The notes under the pieces are model-generated. The model was not told the origin of the DNA, searched no databases, and saw only the letters and a program-made list of their open reading frames with translations. Both the position numbers and the translations under genes were made by a program. A stretch of DNA of 51,417 nucleotides from Burkholderiales bacterium UBA954 (lineage in GTDB: Bacteria > Pseudomonadota > Gammaproteobacteria > Burkholderiales > Burkholderiaceae_A): contig DBCQ01000027.1 of the NCBI GenBank assembly GCA_002293155.1, forward strand, positions 71,488 through 122,904, read 5' to 3'. Positions 17,035 through 27,013 of this stretch are shown here, in pieces. The number at the start of each line of letters is the position of its first letter. Within the stretch, counting starts at the first letter, position 1.

Positions 17035-18069
17035 ATGCTAGACGATCGATCCCGCAATTTACTGAAAACCCTGATTGAGCGTTATATCGTCGAGGGTCAG
17101 CCCGTGGGCTCTCGAGCGTTGTCAAAGTTTTCGGGACTTGATCTGTCGCCTGCCACGATTCGAAATGTGATGGCCGATCTGGAGGAGATGGGCCTTGTGG
17201 CGAGCCCGCATACCTCGGCGGGCCGAATTCCGACTCCCAAAGGCTATCGGCTATTTGTAGACAGTCTGTTGACAGTTCAGCCCTTGCAGCCCAATCAGAC
17301 CACAATGATGGAAGGGCAGTTGCAGGCTGATGCGCCCCATCGTGTGATGGGGCATGCGGCGCAGTTGCTATCAAGCCTATCGAGTTTTGCGGGCGTGGTC
17401 GTAACTCCGAAGCGGGGAGGCGTCTTTCGTCACCTAGAGTTTCTTCGGTTGGGCGAGCGTAGGCTCTTATTAATTGTGGTGAGCCCAGAGGGGGATGTTC
17501 ACAACCGGATTTTGCAGACCGATCAGGATTACACTCCGACCGAGCTGATGGAGGCCGGCAATTATCTGAATGCCCACTATGCGGGCCTTGATTTTGATGC
17601 GGTCCGCCGCCGAGTCAAAACAGAGTTATCGGAGTTGCGTCAGGATATTTCTGGGCTCATGCGCCTTGCAGTTGAGACCGGCGAAGACATCTTAAAGAGC
17701 CCCGATGATGAGGTGCTTGTTTCCGGCGAGCGTCGCCTACTTGACGTGAGTGATTTATCAGAGAATATGTCGAGACTTCGCCGATTATTTGATTTATTCG
17801 AGCAAAAGGCGTCTCTTGCGCGGTTGCTTGACGCCTCGACTCAGGGGCAGGGCGTGCAGATTTTTATTGGAGGTGAGTCCTCTCTTGTGCCAATTGAGGA
17901 GCTCTCCGTGGTGGCCGCACCGTATGAAATCGATGGCCGTGTGGTGGGGACACTCGGGGTGATTGGGCCGACGCGTATGGCCTACGAGCGGGTGATTCCG
18001 ATTGTTGATATCACCGCTAAGTTGTTATCGACTGTTCTGAGTCAGTCTACCCAATCTCATAACTCCTGA
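17035..18069 (+). CDS. hrcA: Heat-inducible transcription repressor HrcA
   Basis: HrcA binds CIRCE operators and represses chaperone genes, mainly groESL in betaproteobacteria. An N-terminal winged helix ([19 protein letters not shown], then [18 protein letters not shown]) is followed by a GAF-like regulatory part and the C-terminal [23 protein letters not shown] at 17035 (MLDDRS) fits the family better than the in-frame ATG at 17026, giving 344 residues. No CIRCE sequence was found upstream of grpE or dnaK in this window, so its target is probably groES elsewhere. It is followed by hemH after 23 bases. Confidence 0.95.
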   Translation: MLDDRSRNLLKTLIERYIVEGQPVGSRALSKFSGLDLSPATIRNVMADLEEMGLVASPHTSAGRIPTPKGYRLFVDSLLTVQPLQPNQTTMMEGQLQADAPHRVMGHAAQLLSSLSSFAGVVVTPKRGGVFRHLEFLRLGERRLLLIVVSPEGDVHNRILQTDQDYTPTELMEAGNYLNAHYAGLDFDAVRRRVKTELSELRQDISGLMRLAVETGEDILKSPDDEVLVSGERRLLDVSDLSENMSRLRRLFDLFEQKASLARLLDASTQGQGVQIFIGGESSLVPIEELSVVAAPYEIDGRVVGTLGVIGPTRMAYERVIPIVDITAKLLSTVLSQSTQSHNS

Positions 18070-18092
18070 TTTTTTGTGAGCGATTTTTACGA

Positions 18093-19193
18093 ATGCCTTT
18101 TCCGTTAAAACAAGAGCCTGATTTCACCCACGGTACTGCCCTTCGCACTGGGTTGCTGTTGATTAATCTCGGCACGCCAGATGCACCAACAGCAGTCGCG
18201 TTGCGAACCTATCTTAAAGAATTCCTCTCTGACCCTCGGGTGGTTGAGATTCCAAAGCTCGTCTGGTGGCCAATCTTAAATGGAATCATTCTGAACGTTA
18301 GGCCAAAAAAATCTGCAACGAAGTATGCGAGTGTCTGGATGGAGGAGGGCTCTCCTCTGCGGGTCTACACCGAACGCCAGTCGGTGTTGATTCAGGCCGA
18401 ACTCTCGCGTCGCGGGTTCGACGTCGATGTGGAGTTTGCGATGCGTTATGGCAACCCTAGTATCGGAAGTGTTATTGAGAAGATGCGGGCCAAAGGTTTG
18501 CGCAGGCTAGTGGTCTTGCCACTCTATCCGCAGTACTCCTCGAGCACGACGGCCACTGCATTCGATGTTGTCTTTGAAGAGTTCTCGGCAATGCGCAATC
18601 AGCCCGATCTTCGGTTGGTACGCAGCTTTCATGATTACGGCCCCTACATCGATGCCCTGGCCGAGCAGGTGAGGGCCCATTGGGCGACCCACGGGCGTGG
18701 CGATCTCTTGTTGTTTAGTTTTCATGGGGTTCCAAAACGCTCCTTGTTAAAGGGCGACCCTTACCACTGTGAATGTCACAAGATGGGCCGATTAATTGCG
18801 GAGAATCTCGGCCTGGCGCCGCATGAGTGGCGGCTCTCCTTTCAGTCGCGCTTTGGCAAGGCAGAGTGGTTAAAGCCCTACACCTCCGAGATTTTGCATG
18901 CGCTGCCCGCAGAGGGCGTGAAGACGCTCGACGTCATGTGCCCCGGATTTCCGGCCGACTGCCTTGAGACCCTAGAAGAGATCGCGATGGAAGGTAAGGA
19001 AGAGTTTCTGACTGCCGGCGGCAGCCACTACCGCTATATCGCCTGCCTAAACGATGCGCCGGCCGCAATCTCGGCCCTTGCGGACTTGGCCCAGACCCAT
19101 ATGTCGGGCTGGCCCATCGCAAGGGCATCGGTAAATTCGCAGGAATTGCAACTCCAGCAGGCCCGCGCGATCGAGTTCGGCGCGCAGAAGTAA
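18093..19193 (+). CDS. hemH: Ferrochelatase
   Basis: HemH inserts Fe(II) into protoporphyrin IX, the last step of protoheme synthesis. The 366-residue protein shows GLLLINLGTPDAPT near the N-terminus, LLFSFHGVPKRSLLKGDPYH (with the catalytic His of the SFHG segment) and a C-terminal DVMCPGFPADCLETLEEI region with the catalytic Glu. It lies between hrcA and grpE, a placement usual in betaproteobacteria. The grpE sigma-32 promoter begins 22 bases after its stop. Confidence 0.97.
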   Translation: MPFPLKQEPDFTHGTALRTGLLLINLGTPDAPTAVALRTYLKEFLSDPRVVEIPKLVWWPILNGIILNVRPKKSATKYASVWMEEGSPLRVYTERQSVLIQAELSRRGFDVDVEFAMRYGNPSIGSVIEKMRAKGLRRLVVLPLYPQYSSSTTATAFDVVFEEFSAMRNQPDLRLVRSFHDYGPYIDALAEQVRAHWATHGRGDLLLFSFHGVPKRSLLKGDPYHCECHKMGRLIAENLGLAPHEWRLSFQSRFGKAEWLKPYTSEILHALPAEGVKTLDVMCPGFPADCLETLEEIAMEGKEEFLTAGGSHYRYIACLNDAPAAISALADLAQTHMSGWPIARASVNSQELQLQQARAIEFGAQK

Positions 19194-19214
19194 ACACCCA
19201 CCGCTGCCTTAGGA

Positions 19215-19241
19215 CTTGAAAATGGGTTGCGGGGGCCCCAT
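19215..19241 (+). promoter_or_regulatory. Sigma-32 (RpoH) promoter of grpE
   Basis: The -35 CTTGAAA (19215-19221) and -10 CCCCAT (19236-19241, followed by CT) are separated by 14 bases, matching the RpoH consensus CTTGAAA-N11-16-CCCCATnT. It lies 43 bases before the grpE ATG. This is direct evidence for heat-shock control of grpE independent of hemH. Confidence 0.9.
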
Positions 19242-19283
19242 CTCCAGGGGGTCACCGCTTTTGTCTCTATTTTTGGAAAACCT

Positions 19284-19886
19284 ATGAATCAAACACCCGA
19301 GCACGAGCAAGCCGTAGGCCAGACCTCATCGCCAGCAGGTTCTGGGGCAGAACAGGCCCCCGGGGCCCAGCCGGTATCCGAGCAGGCCCAATCTGGGGAG
19401 GCCCTGGCCCCTGGCGAGCCAGTCAGTCTGGAGCAGCAACTCGAGCAGGCGCTTGCCAAGTCCCAAGAGTGGGAGAGTGAGTACCTGCGGGCCCGTGCAG
19501 ACATGGAGAATATGCGTAAGCGCAATGCCCAAGAGGTCATTAATGCCGGGAAATTTGCAATCGAGTCCTTTGCTGAGAGCCTGCTCTCGGTAGCCGATAG
19601 CCTAGAGATGGCGTTAACGCTTGAGAATCAGACGGCAGAGGGCCTGCGCAGTGGGGTTGAGCTGACCTTAAAGCAGCTGCAGCAGGCCTTTCAGAAGGGC
19701 CGACTGGCCGCAATGAATCCCGTAGGGGAGAAGTTCGATCCCAATCGGCATCAGGCGGTATCGATGGTGGATGGCGCCGCCCAGAATCCGCCCGTGGCCA
19801 GCGGCCATGTGGTGCAGGTCATGCAGAAGGGCTACACGGTAGCCGATCGCGTCCTGCGGCCTGCCATCGTCTTGGTCGCCCAGTAA
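19284..19886 (+). CDS. grpE: Nucleotide exchange factor GrpE
   Basis: GrpE releases ADP from DnaK. The 200-residue protein has an acidic, Gln/Pro-rich N-terminus (about 1-55), a long helical stretch (about 55-130) containing [15 protein letters not shown], and the C-terminal beta domain with [12 protein letters not shown] and [24 protein letters not shown] at 19284 (MNQTPEHEQ) is chosen because upstream in-frame starts lie within the promoter. The sigma-32 promoter is 43 bases upstream. dnaK follows with its own promoter 86 bases later. Confidence 0.96.
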   Translation: MNQTPEHEQAVGQTSSPAGSGAEQAPGAQPVSEQAQSGEALAPGEPVSLEQQLEQALAKSQEWESEYLRARADMENMRKRNAQEVINAGKFAIESFAESLLSVADSLEMALTLENQTAEGLRSGVELTLKQLQQAFQKGRLAAMNPVGEKFDPNRHQAVSMVDGAAQNPPVASGHVVQVMQKGYTVADRVLRPAIVLVAQ

Positions 19887-19900
19887 AGGAATTTCTTCCC

Positions 19901-19927
19901 CTTGAAACGGGGCGGACTGGACCCCAC
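19901..19927 (+). promoter_or_regulatory. Sigma-32 (RpoH) promoter of dnaK
   Basis: CTTGAAA (19901-19907), a 14-base spacer and CCCCAC (19922-19927, then CTAT) match the RpoH consensus with one change (CCCCAC for CCCCAT). The start of dnaK is 45 bases downstream. The spacer length is identical to that of the grpE promoter. Confidence 0.88.
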
Positions 19928-19972
19928 CTATCGGCTTAATTGAAAAACCATATTTATTGAAGGAATTACATC

Positions 19973-21904
19973 ATGGCGAAGATTATCGGTATTGACCTTG
20001 GCACGACGAATTCGTGCGTGGCGATCTTAGAGGGTGGCACCCCTAAGGTGATTGAAAACTCAGAGGGCGCGCGGACCACCCCTTCGATCATTGCGTACAT
20101 GGAGGATGGCGAGATTCTGGTGGGCGCTCCTGCCAAACGCCAGGCCGTTACCAATCCGAGAAACACCCTCTACGCGGTGAAGCGTCTTATTGGTCGAAAG
20201 TTTGAGGAAAAGGCGGTTCAAAAGGATATCGATCTGATGCCCTTTGAGATCAGTAAGGCCGACAATGGCGATGCCTGGGTGAAGGTTCGGGATAAAAAGC
20301 TTGCCCCTCCTCAGGTCTCGGCAGAGGTCCTAAGGAAGATGAAGAAAACCGCAGAGGATTATCTGGGCGAGGAAGTTACCGAGGCGGTGATTACAGTGCC
20401 CGCTTACTTTAACGACGCACAGCGTCAGGCGACCAAAGATGCCGGTCGTATCGCAGGGCTTGATGTGAAGCGCATCATCAACGAGCCAACCGCAGCCGCT
20501 CTCGCATTTGGGCTGGATAAGGCCGCGGGTAAAGATCGCAAGATCGCGGTCTATGACCTCGGCGGCGGAACATTCGATGTCTCGATTATTGAAATTGCAG
20601 ATGTTGATGGCGAGAAACAGTTTGAAGTCTTGTCGACCAATGGCGATACATTCTTAGGTGGAGAGGATTTTGATCAACGGATCATCGATCACATTCTCGA
20701 GGATTTTAAGAAGCAGAGTGGTGTAGACCTCTCAAAAGATCCCATTGCCCTGCAGCGGATCAAGGCAGCTGCCGAGCGGGCGAAGATTGAGTTGTCATCG
20801 AGCCAGCAGACCGAGCTCAACGAGCCCTATATTGCGATGGCCAATGGGGCGCCAGTCCACCTGACATTTAAGATCACCCGCGCGAAACTGGAGTCGCTCG
20901 TCGATGAGCTAATCCAGAGAACAATCGACCCCTGCAAGATTGCAATGAAAGATGCGGGGGTCTCCGCCTCAGAGATTGATGATGTGATTCTGGTGGGCGG
21001 CATGACCCGGATGCCGAAAGTCCAGGATGCGGTAAAGGCATTCTTCGGTAAGGAGCCCCGAAAAGATGTTAATCCGGATGAGGCGGTTGCGGTCGGTGCT
21101 GCGATTCAGGGTTCTGTGTTGGCAGGCGATCGCAAGGATGTCTTGCTCCTGGACGTTACCCCCTTGTCGCTCGGTATCGAGACCCTGGGCGGCGTGATGA
21201 CCAAGATGATTCACAAGAATACGACGATTCCTACGAAGTTTTCTCAGGTCTTTTCAACGGCAGACGACAATCAGCCGGCAGTGACCATCAAGGTGTTCCA
21301 GGGTGAGCGCGAGATGGCCAATGTTAATAAGATGCTCGGCGAGTTTAATCTCGAGGGGATAGCGCCTGCGGCGCGTGGCACACCCCAGATTGAGGTGACC
21401 TTTGACATTGACGCCAACGGAATCTTGCATGTTTCAGCAAAGGATAAGGCAACGGGCAAAGAGAATAAGATCACCATTAAAGCCAATTCTGGCCTGACTG
21501 ATGATGAGATTCAGAAGATGGTTAAAGATGCAGAGGCCAATGCTGAAGAGGACAAGAAGCGTGTGGCAATGGTTCAGGCCCGCAATGCGGGTGAGGCCAT
21601 GGTGCACTCCGTGAAGAAATCACTCGAAGAGCATAGCGATAAGGTCGACGCAGACGAAAAGGCGAAGATCGAAGAAGCCATCAAAGAGGCTGAGGCTGCG
21701 CTTGCAACCGAGGATCAGACGCAGATCGAACAGAAGACCGAAAATCTCATGAAGGCTTCTCAGAAGCTTGGCGAGAAGGTCTATGCAGACGCCCAAGCTG
21801 CAGCGGCTGGTGCGGCCGCAAGCGGGGCACCTGGGGCGGGTGCTGCGGGCAAGAAAGATGACGATGTTGTAGATGCGGACTTTAAGGAAGTGAAGCGTGA
21901 CTGA
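19973..21904 (+). CDS. dnaK: Molecular chaperone DnaK (Hsp70)
   Basis: DnaK is the ATP-driven Hsp70 that binds exposed hydrophobic peptides, working with DnaJ and GrpE. The 643-residue protein has [12 protein letters not shown] at the N-terminus, [13 protein letters not shown] and [11 protein letters not shown] in the nucleotide-binding domain, and the substrate-binding domain (about 390-510). The helical lid ends in a Gly/Ala-rich linker and the [12 protein letters not shown] tail. The stop shares one base with the dnaJ start (TGATG), so the two are coupled. It is transcribed from the sigma-32 promoter at 19901. Confidence 0.99.
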   Translation: MAKIIGIDLGTTNSCVAILEGGTPKVIENSEGARTTPSIIAYMEDGEILVGAPAKRQAVTNPRNTLYAVKRLIGRKFEEKAVQKDIDLMPFEISKADNGDAWVKVRDKKLAPPQVSAEVLRKMKKTAEDYLGEEVTEAVITVPAYFNDAQRQATKDAGRIAGLDVKRIINEPTAAALAFGLDKAAGKDRKIAVYDLGGGTFDVSIIEIADVDGEKQFEVLSTNGDTFLGGEDFDQRIIDHILEDFKKQSGVDLSKDPIALQRIKAAAERAKIELSSSQQTELNEPYIAMANGAPVHLTFKITRAKLESLVDELIQRTIDPCKIAMKDAGVSASEIDDVILVGGMTRMPKVQDAVKAFFGKEPRKDVNPDEAVAVGAAIQGSVLAGDRKDVLLLDVTPLSLGIETLGGVMTKMIHKNTTIPTKFSQVFSTADDNQPAVTIKVFQGEREMANVNKMLGEFNLEGIAPAARGTPQIEVTFDIDANGILHVSAKDKATGKENKITIKANSGLTDDEIQKMVKDAEANAEEDKKRVAMVQARNAGEAMVHSVKKSLEEHSDKVDADEKAKIEEAIKEAEAALATEDQTQIEQKTENLMKASQKLGEKVYADAQAAAAGAAASGAPGAGAAGKKDDDVVDADFKEVKRD

Positions 21905-23043
21905 TGTCCAAGCGTGACTACTACGATGTACTTGGTGTAGCAAAAAACGCTTCGGACGACGAGCTTAAAAAAGCGTATCGAAAGTTGGCTATGAAGCATC
22001 ACCCGGATCGCAATCCGGGTGATAAGGCTGCCGAGGAGAAGTTTAAAGAAGCTAAAGAGGCTTACGAAATGCTGTCGGATGCCGACAAGCGGGCAGCCTA
22101 TGATCGTTTCGGGCATGCGGGTGTTGATCCCAATGCGGGGGGATTTAACGGCGGCGGACAAGGGTTCGGCGGTGGTGGATTTGCGGATGCCTTCGGCGAT
22201 ATCTTTGGCGATATTTTCGGTGGCGCTGCGGGCGGCCGTGGCGGTGGCCGAAGTAATGTCTACCGTGGCGCAGACCTGCGTTACTCGATGGAAATTACGC
22301 TCGAAGAGGCTGCCAATGGGCTGACGACCGAGATCCGTATTCCCACCTGGGAGAAGTGCGGAACCTGCGAGGGGTCAGGTGCGAAGCCGGGAACCAAGCC
22401 TGAGAAATGTAAGACCTGCGATGGTCAGGGTCAGGTCCGGATGCAGCAGGGCTTCTTCTCAATTCAACAGACCTGTCCCACCTGCCATGGAACAGGTAAG
22501 ACAATTAAAGATCCGTGTAATGCCTGTCAGGGCGAAGGCCGTACTCGCAAGCAGAAGACACTAGAAGTGAAAATTCCCGCGGGTATCGATGATGGCATGC
22601 GGATTCGATCGGCGGGAAATGGAGAGCCGGGCGTTAATGGAGGGCCGAGCGGCGACCTCTACGTTGAGATTAGCATCAAGCCCCACCGGGTCTTCTCACG
22701 CGACGGGGATGATCTGCATTGCGAGGTTCCTATTAGTTTTGCGCGGGCTGCGCTAGGGGGTAACGTCGATGTTCCTACCCTGGGCGGTAAGGCGAGCTTT
22801 GAAGTCCCTGAGGGAACTCAGAGCGGGAAGACATTTCGGCTGCGCAGTAAGGGAGTGAAGAATGTCCGCTCAAACCTGCCCGGAGATTTGTATTGCCATG
22901 TCGTGATCGAAACACCAGTGAAGCTTACGGAAAAACAGCGCAAACTCCTGCAGGAGTTTGAAACCTCTCTCGAGGAAGGTGGCGAGCGACATAACCCCCA
23001 GAGCAAGAGCTGGATGGATAAAGTAAAAGATTTTTTTAACTAG
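21904..23043 (+). CDS. dnaJ: Molecular chaperone DnaJ (Hsp40)
   Basis: DnaJ delivers clients to DnaK and stimulates its ATPase. The 379-residue protein has a J domain (about 1-70) with HPD in [10 protein letters not shown], a long Gly/Phe region (about 75-120), and four zinc-binding CxxCxGxG repeats ([32 protein letters not shown]). The C-terminal substrate-binding domains follow. It overlaps dnaK by one base. Its stop is two bases from that of the convergent TauE-family gene. Confidence 0.99.
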   Translation: MSKRDYYDVLGVAKNASDDELKKAYRKLAMKHHPDRNPGDKAAEEKFKEAKEAYEMLSDADKRAAYDRFGHAGVDPNAGGFNGGGQGFGGGGFADAFGDIFGDIFGGAAGGRGGGRSNVYRGADLRYSMEITLEEAANGLTTEIRIPTWEKCGTCEGSGAKPGTKPEKCKTCDGQGQVRMQQGFFSIQQTCPTCHGTGKTIKDPCNACQGEGRTRKQKTLEVKIPAGIDDGMRIRSAGNGEPGVNGGPSGDLYVEISIKPHRVFSRDGDDLHCEVPISFARAALGGNVDVPTLGGKASFEVPEGTQSGKTFRLRSKGVKNVRSNLPGDLYCHVVIETPVKLTEKQRKLLQEFETSLEEGGERHNPQSKSWMDKVKDFFN

Positions 23044-23045
23044 GG

Positions 23046-23843
23046 TTAAAACGCGAGTGTGCCCATATAAAGGGCAAGGATGACCAGCAAATAAGCGAAT
23101 GCCTTCTTAAGCGAGGCGACCTGCATACGATGCGCGGTCTTCGCGCCAAATTGTGCCGTTAGCAGGGAGGCTAGCGAACAGGCGATTAGTGCTGGGAGGT
23201 AAATATAGCCATAAGAGCCGGAGGGCAGATCCGCCTCGGTCGCGCCCGCAACGATATAGCCGATTAATCCGCCTGCGGCGATTGGAAAGCCGATTGCCGC
23301 AGAACTCCCAATAGCCTGATGCATTGCGACATTGCTCCAAACCAAAAAGGGGGTTGAAATAAATCCGCCACCAGCTCCTACAAGGCTTGAGAGAAAACCA
23401 ATCGAACCCCCAACAAGGCCAAGTCCGATTCGACCAGGTACATCACGGGAGGGCTTCGGTTTTTTGTTTCGAAGCATTTGCAGGGCAGAAAAACCGACAA
23501 ATATTGCGAAAAATCCTGCGAGCCACTCACCCTTTAGGGCGCCTGCAAAGTTAGCGCCGATAAAGGTACCAAAAAATGCACCAATTCCCATTGGTTTGAC
23601 GATATCCCAGCGCACCGCCCCTTTTTGGTGGTGGGCGCGCAGACTTGAGAGCGACGTGAACAGAATGGTCGCAAGCGATGTGGCAATTGCAATCTTCACA
23701 ATGAGGTGGGCTGGAAATCCATTGAGTGCGAAAAGCAGTGTCATGAAAGGAACGAGCATCATGCCGCCCCCAACACCGAGAAGACCAGCTAGAAATCCAG
23801 TAACTGCACCGATTGCGACAAGCGCAATCAACATCAGTGTCAT
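23046..23843 (-). CDS. TauE/SafE-family sulfite exporter-like membrane protein
   Basis: This is a 265-residue integral membrane protein with about eight hydrophobic segments. It carries the repeated glycine-rich family motifs GFLAGLLGVGGGMMLVPFM near the N-terminus and SSLVGAGGGFISTPFL in the second half. Relatives export organosulfur anions or sulfite, or are uncharacterised. It lies 12 bases downstream of zapA on the same strand and probably shares its transcript. The substrate cannot be predicted here. Confidence 0.88.
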   Translation of the reverse strand: MTLMLIALVAIGAVTGFLAGLLGVGGGMMLVPFMTLLFALNGFPAHLIVKIAIATSLATILFTSLSSLRAHHQKGAVRWDIVKPMGIGAFFGTFIGANFAGALKGEWLAGFFAIFVGFSALQMLRNKKPKPSRDVPGRIGLGLVGGSIGFLSSLVGAGGGFISTPFLVWSNVAMHQAIGSSAAIGFPIAAGGLIGYIVAGATEADLPSGSYGYIYLPALIACSLASLLTAQFGAKTAHRMQVASLKKAFAYLLVILALYMGTLAF

Positions 23844-23855
23844 ATCGCGTCTTTT

Positions 23856-24176
23856 TTAAAAGAGTGGTTCCTGGGGTGCCAGGGCGAGATCAAGCTTGGC
23901 CGTGATCTCTGTTATTTTCTTCTCGACTGTGGATTGATCGACAGCGGTTTGGGCCTGCGTTCCGGTTAGGCAGTCGCGCGCAAGTGTCAATGCTGCCATC
24001 ACGGCAACCCGATCCGCCGCCTGTAACTTGCCTTGCATCTTGACTTGCCGCATTCGGCTATCAACGAGTCCAACGCATTCCATCAGCAGCGTTTTTTCCT
24101 CGGGAGGACAAGATAACTGATAGCTTCTGTCCATAATTTGGACATCAATGCGCTCGGCTTTTGGATTAGTGCTCAT
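23856..24176 (-). CDS. zapA: Cell division protein ZapA
   Basis: ZapA cross-links FtsZ filaments at the division site. The 106-residue protein has the N-terminal beta part (RIDVQIMDRSYQLSCPPEE) and helical segments (RVAVMAALTLARDCL), then a coiled-coil C-terminus, as in the family. A minus-strand promoter-like pair lies directly upstream and overlaps the end of nnrD. No 6S RNA was recognised beside it, unlike in many proteobacteria, where ssrS follows zapA. Confidence 0.9.
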   Translation of the reverse strand: MSTNPKAERIDVQIMDRSYQLSCPPEEKTLLMECVGLVDSRMRQVKMQGKLQAADRVAVMAALTLARDCLTGTQAQTAVDQSTVEKKITEITAKLDLALAPQEPLF

Positions 24177-24200
24177 AGGATTTCATCTTGATCGACCCTT

Positions 24201-24230
24201 ATTCTAGCGCAGACCGATACCATCGGCTAA
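24201..24230 (-). promoter_or_regulatory. Candidate zapA promoter
   Basis: On the minus strand, TTAGCC (24225-24230) and TAGAAT (24201-24206) are 18 bases apart. The -35 is weak and overlaps the nnrD stop codon region. The -10 sits about 25 bases before the zapA ATG. Confidence 0.45.
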
Positions 24231-25036
24231 GGCCGTACCGTATTAATGAGCGTCCGGATTTCACGAATTAATTCGCTGGCGGTGAGTCCAATGACTCCCC
24301 CGATCTGTGCTGTTAGGCGCTCTGCCGCCAGGCCATGCAAGCGTACGCCATCGCGTACCGCGTTGTTTGGCGCGAGGCCCTGAGCAATTAGGGCGCCAAT
24401 CACCCCCGCTAATACATCACCGGTCCCGCCTGTGGCGAGGGCGGCATTTCCGGTTGGGTTGATATAAGTCGTACCCGCAGGCTCCGCGATGACTGAGCCC
24501 TTGCCCTTGAGAACGGTGATTGCATTGAATCGTTGGGCAAGTGCCCGAGCGCTTGCTTCTCGATTGCTCTCAATATCAGCAATCGATCGTGCAAGTAAAC
24601 GGGCCGCCTCGCCGGCGTGGGGGGTGAGGATGGTCGTTGCAGTTCTTCGCGCACATTGTCGGATCAGGGATGAATCCTGCGCCATCAGATTCAAACCATC
24701 GGCGTCAACCAGCACAGGCGCATTCTGTCTAAGTGTGCCGACCGTGAGGTGGTGCGCTCGTTCAGAAATTCCGAGGCCGGGCCCCAAGACCCAGCTGTTA
24801 ATCGGTTTAGACTTCGCCTGCTCAGAGTCGATGAACATGAGCTCAGGAGTCAGCGGATCAACGCGTAGCGGGTCATCAGAGTCGGGTCGGATTACAAACA
24901 CTTTACCGGCGCCTGCGAATAAAGCGGCCCGCGCTGCAAGAAACACAGCGCCCACCATCCCTTGGGCGCCACCGACAACCCCAACCGCGCCTTGATTACC
25001 TTTGTGGGCGTTCGCAGACCGATGGATTAGCGCCAC
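24227..25036 (-). CDS. nnrD: ADP-dependent NAD(P)H-hydrate dehydratase
   Basis: NnrD repairs damaged cofactor by dehydrating NAD(P)HX back to NAD(P)H with ADP. The 269-residue protein shows a ribokinase-like fold with GNQGAVGVVGGAQGMVGA, TPHAGEAARLL and the nucleotide-binding GTGDVLAGVIGAL. It is the dehydratase domain alone; the epimerase domain often fused to it is missing here. It lies 9 bases after prpE, so it is probably read with the methylcitrate operon. A link to propionate breakdown is not established. Confidence 0.92.
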   Translation of the reverse strand: MALIHRSANAHKGNQGAVGVVGGAQGMVGAVFLAARAALFAGAGKVFVIRPDSDDPLRVDPLTPELMFIDSEQAKSKPINSWVLGPGLGISERAHHLTVGTLRQNAPVLVDADGLNLMAQDSSLIRQCARRTATTILTPHAGEAARLLARSIADIESNREASARALAQRFNAITVLKGKGSVIAEPAGTTYINPTGNAALATGGTGDVLAGVIGALIAQGLAPNNAVRDGVRLHGLAAERLTAQIGGVIGLTASELIREIRTLINTVRP

Positions 25037-25045
25037 ATGATCCTT

Positions 25046-26944
25046 TTAGGATTTAAGAGCATTTTTAATCTGCTCGAGTGCATTGGGATCCTCGAGTGTG
25101 GTGAGATCCCCTGAGTCTCGGCCTTCTGCAAGGGCCTGCATTGAGCGGCGCAGAAGTTTACCGGAACGGGTCTTTGGCAGCAGCGTAACAAAATGGACAC
25201 GCGAGGGACGTGCAATCGCCCCGAGTTCTTTATCGACGGTCGCCATAATGGCTTTTTCCTCGGAGACGCGACCTTCTTGGGTTTTAATGGCGTCGAGATT
25301 TTTTAATACACAAAAAGCCATTGGGACCTGCCCCTTTAGTGAGTCCGCCACACCGACAACGGCGACTTCTGCAACATTTGAATGCGCCTGTATCGCTTCT
25401 TCGATCTCACGTGTACCCAGTCGATGGCCCGCCACGTTAATCACGTCATCAGTTCTTCCAAGAATGAAGTAATACCCGTCCGTATCGCGTATGGCGTAAT
25501 CAAATGTTGAGTAATAATTTTTTCCTGGTACGGCTGTGAAGTAGGTCTTCAAGAAGCGGTCATCATCTCCCCATACGGTTTGCAGGCAGCCCGGGGGAAG
25601 TGGGGGCACGATACAGAGCATGCCCTTTTCGTCGGCACCAACATCCTCAAAACTCGATTCATGAACAAGTCTTAAGTCATAGCCATAGACCGAAAAGCTT
25701 GGGCTTCCGAATTTTGTAGGCGTATCTTCGATGCCATGCTGGGCGGACAGAATCGGCCAGCCGGTCTCGGTCTGCCAGTAGTTATCAATGATCTTGGCGC
25801 CACCAAGGGCCTCTGAGATCCAACGTGCGGTGGGCTCATCAAGGGGCTCACCGGCGAGAAATAAACGACGCAGGCATTTGGTGTTGTGCTGGGTCATAAA
25901 TTTGGGATCTTGTTTTTTCAATACCCGAGCCGCAGTCGGAGAGGAAAACATGGTGGTCGCCTGAAACCGTGCGACGATGCTCCACCAGATTCCGGCGTCG
26001 GGCGTCGTGGGGAGACCTTCATAAACTATCGTTGTCGATCCGTTAATCAGTGGCGCATAGACGATATAGGAGTGACCGACCACCCAGCCAATATCGGATG
26101 TGCAGAAGAAGACCTCACCAGGCTTGCAGTCAAAAATATGCCGCATCGAGGCTGCCAGTGCGACACAGTAGCCACCCGTATCACGTTGTACGCCCTTGGG
26201 CTTGCCTGTGGTCCCCGAGGTATAAAGGATATAAGACGGATCAGTGGCTAACATGGGCTCGCAGGCAATGGTCTTGCCCAGGTGCTGCGCTCGTAGGGAG
26301 GCGTAATCCACATCTCGGCCCTCCACAGTGGTCATGGCACAGAGCCCACGGTTGATTAAGAGAACCCTGGCAGGTGGCTTCTGGGCGAGGCGGCAAGCCT
26401 CATCAACGAGGTGCTTATAAGGAATCTCTTTTCCATTACGCATTCCTGCATCAGCAGAAATCATGACGGTGGGCTGGGCATCATCAATTCGGGCGGCCAG
26501 TGAGGGTGCAGCAAACCCGCCAAAGACCACTGAGTGAATTGCGCCGATGCGAGCACAGGCCAGCATTGCGAAGACTGCTTCCGCTACCATCGGCATATAG
26601 ACCAGAACACGGTCCCCGCGTTTTACACCGAGTGATTGCAGGATCGAGGCCATGCACTGTACTTCCGCATGCAGGGCCTTGTAGCTGTAAATTCGCTCTT
26701 CCTTGGTCTCGGTCGAGATGTAGACCAAGGCGTTTTGATCACCCCGCGTGTCGAGGTGCCGATCAATTGCGTTATGGCAGAGGTTCGTTGTCCCGCCAAC
26801 ATACCAACGAGCAAAGGGCGGATTAGAAAAATCAAGAATCTGGTCTGGTCTTTTAAACCAGTCAATGGTGTCTGCCTGCTCGGCCCAGAAGCGCTCTTTG
26901 TCTTCTATTGAACGTGTATGGAATGCGGCTACGGTTGTGCTCAT
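25046..26944 (-). CDS. prpE: Propionate-CoA ligase
   Basis: PrpE activates propionate to propionyl-CoA with ATP, feeding the methylcitrate cycle. The 632-residue protein is an acyl-adenylating enzyme with YTSGTTGKPKGVQRD, NYWQTETGWPI and a C-terminal lysine in PKTRSGKLLRR. The N-terminal ERFWAEQADTIDWFKRP segment is shared by acetyl- and propionyl-CoA synthetases. Position after prpF makes propionate the likely substrate. Shine-Dalgarno AAGGAG precedes ATG 26944. It is the fifth gene of the prp operon. Confidence 0.95.
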   Translation of the reverse strand: MSTTVAAFHTRSIEDKERFWAEQADTIDWFKRPDQILDFSNPPFARWYVGGTTNLCHNAIDRHLDTRGDQNALVYISTETKEERIYSYKALHAEVQCMASILQSLGVKRGDRVLVYMPMVAEAVFAMLACARIGAIHSVVFGGFAAPSLAARIDDAQPTVMISADAGMRNGKEIPYKHLVDEACRLAQKPPARVLLINRGLCAMTTVEGRDVDYASLRAQHLGKTIACEPMLATDPSYILYTSGTTGKPKGVQRDTGGYCVALAASMRHIFDCKPGEVFFCTSDIGWVVGHSYIVYAPLINGSTTIVYEGLPTTPDAGIWWSIVARFQATTMFSSPTAARVLKKQDPKFMTQHNTKCLRRLFLAGEPLDEPTARWISEALGGAKIIDNYWQTETGWPILSAQHGIEDTPTKFGSPSFSVYGYDLRLVHESSFEDVGADEKGMLCIVPPLPPGCLQTVWGDDDRFLKTYFTAVPGKNYYSTFDYAIRDTDGYYFILGRTDDVINVAGHRLGTREIEEAIQAHSNVAEVAVVGVADSLKGQVPMAFCVLKNLDAIKTQEGRVSEEKAIMATVDKELGAIARPSRVHFVTLLPKTRSGKLLRRSMQALAEGRDSGDLTTLEDPNALEQIKNALKS

Positions 26945-27013
26945 GACAGATCTCCTTCAGCCCTTTCGTTGGTGATGGCAACACAAGCACCCGGGCGTCG
27001 GTGCATGCTTGGT

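Noticed and set aside
23033..23056. Terminator between dnaJ and the TauE-family gene
   Set aside because: The TTTTAAC/GTTAAAA pairing is A/T only and too weak; it mostly reflects the two coding ends.
23844..24230. 6S RNA beside zapA
   Set aside because: The gaps on both sides of zapA are about 12 and 50 bases, too short for the roughly 180-nt RNA.
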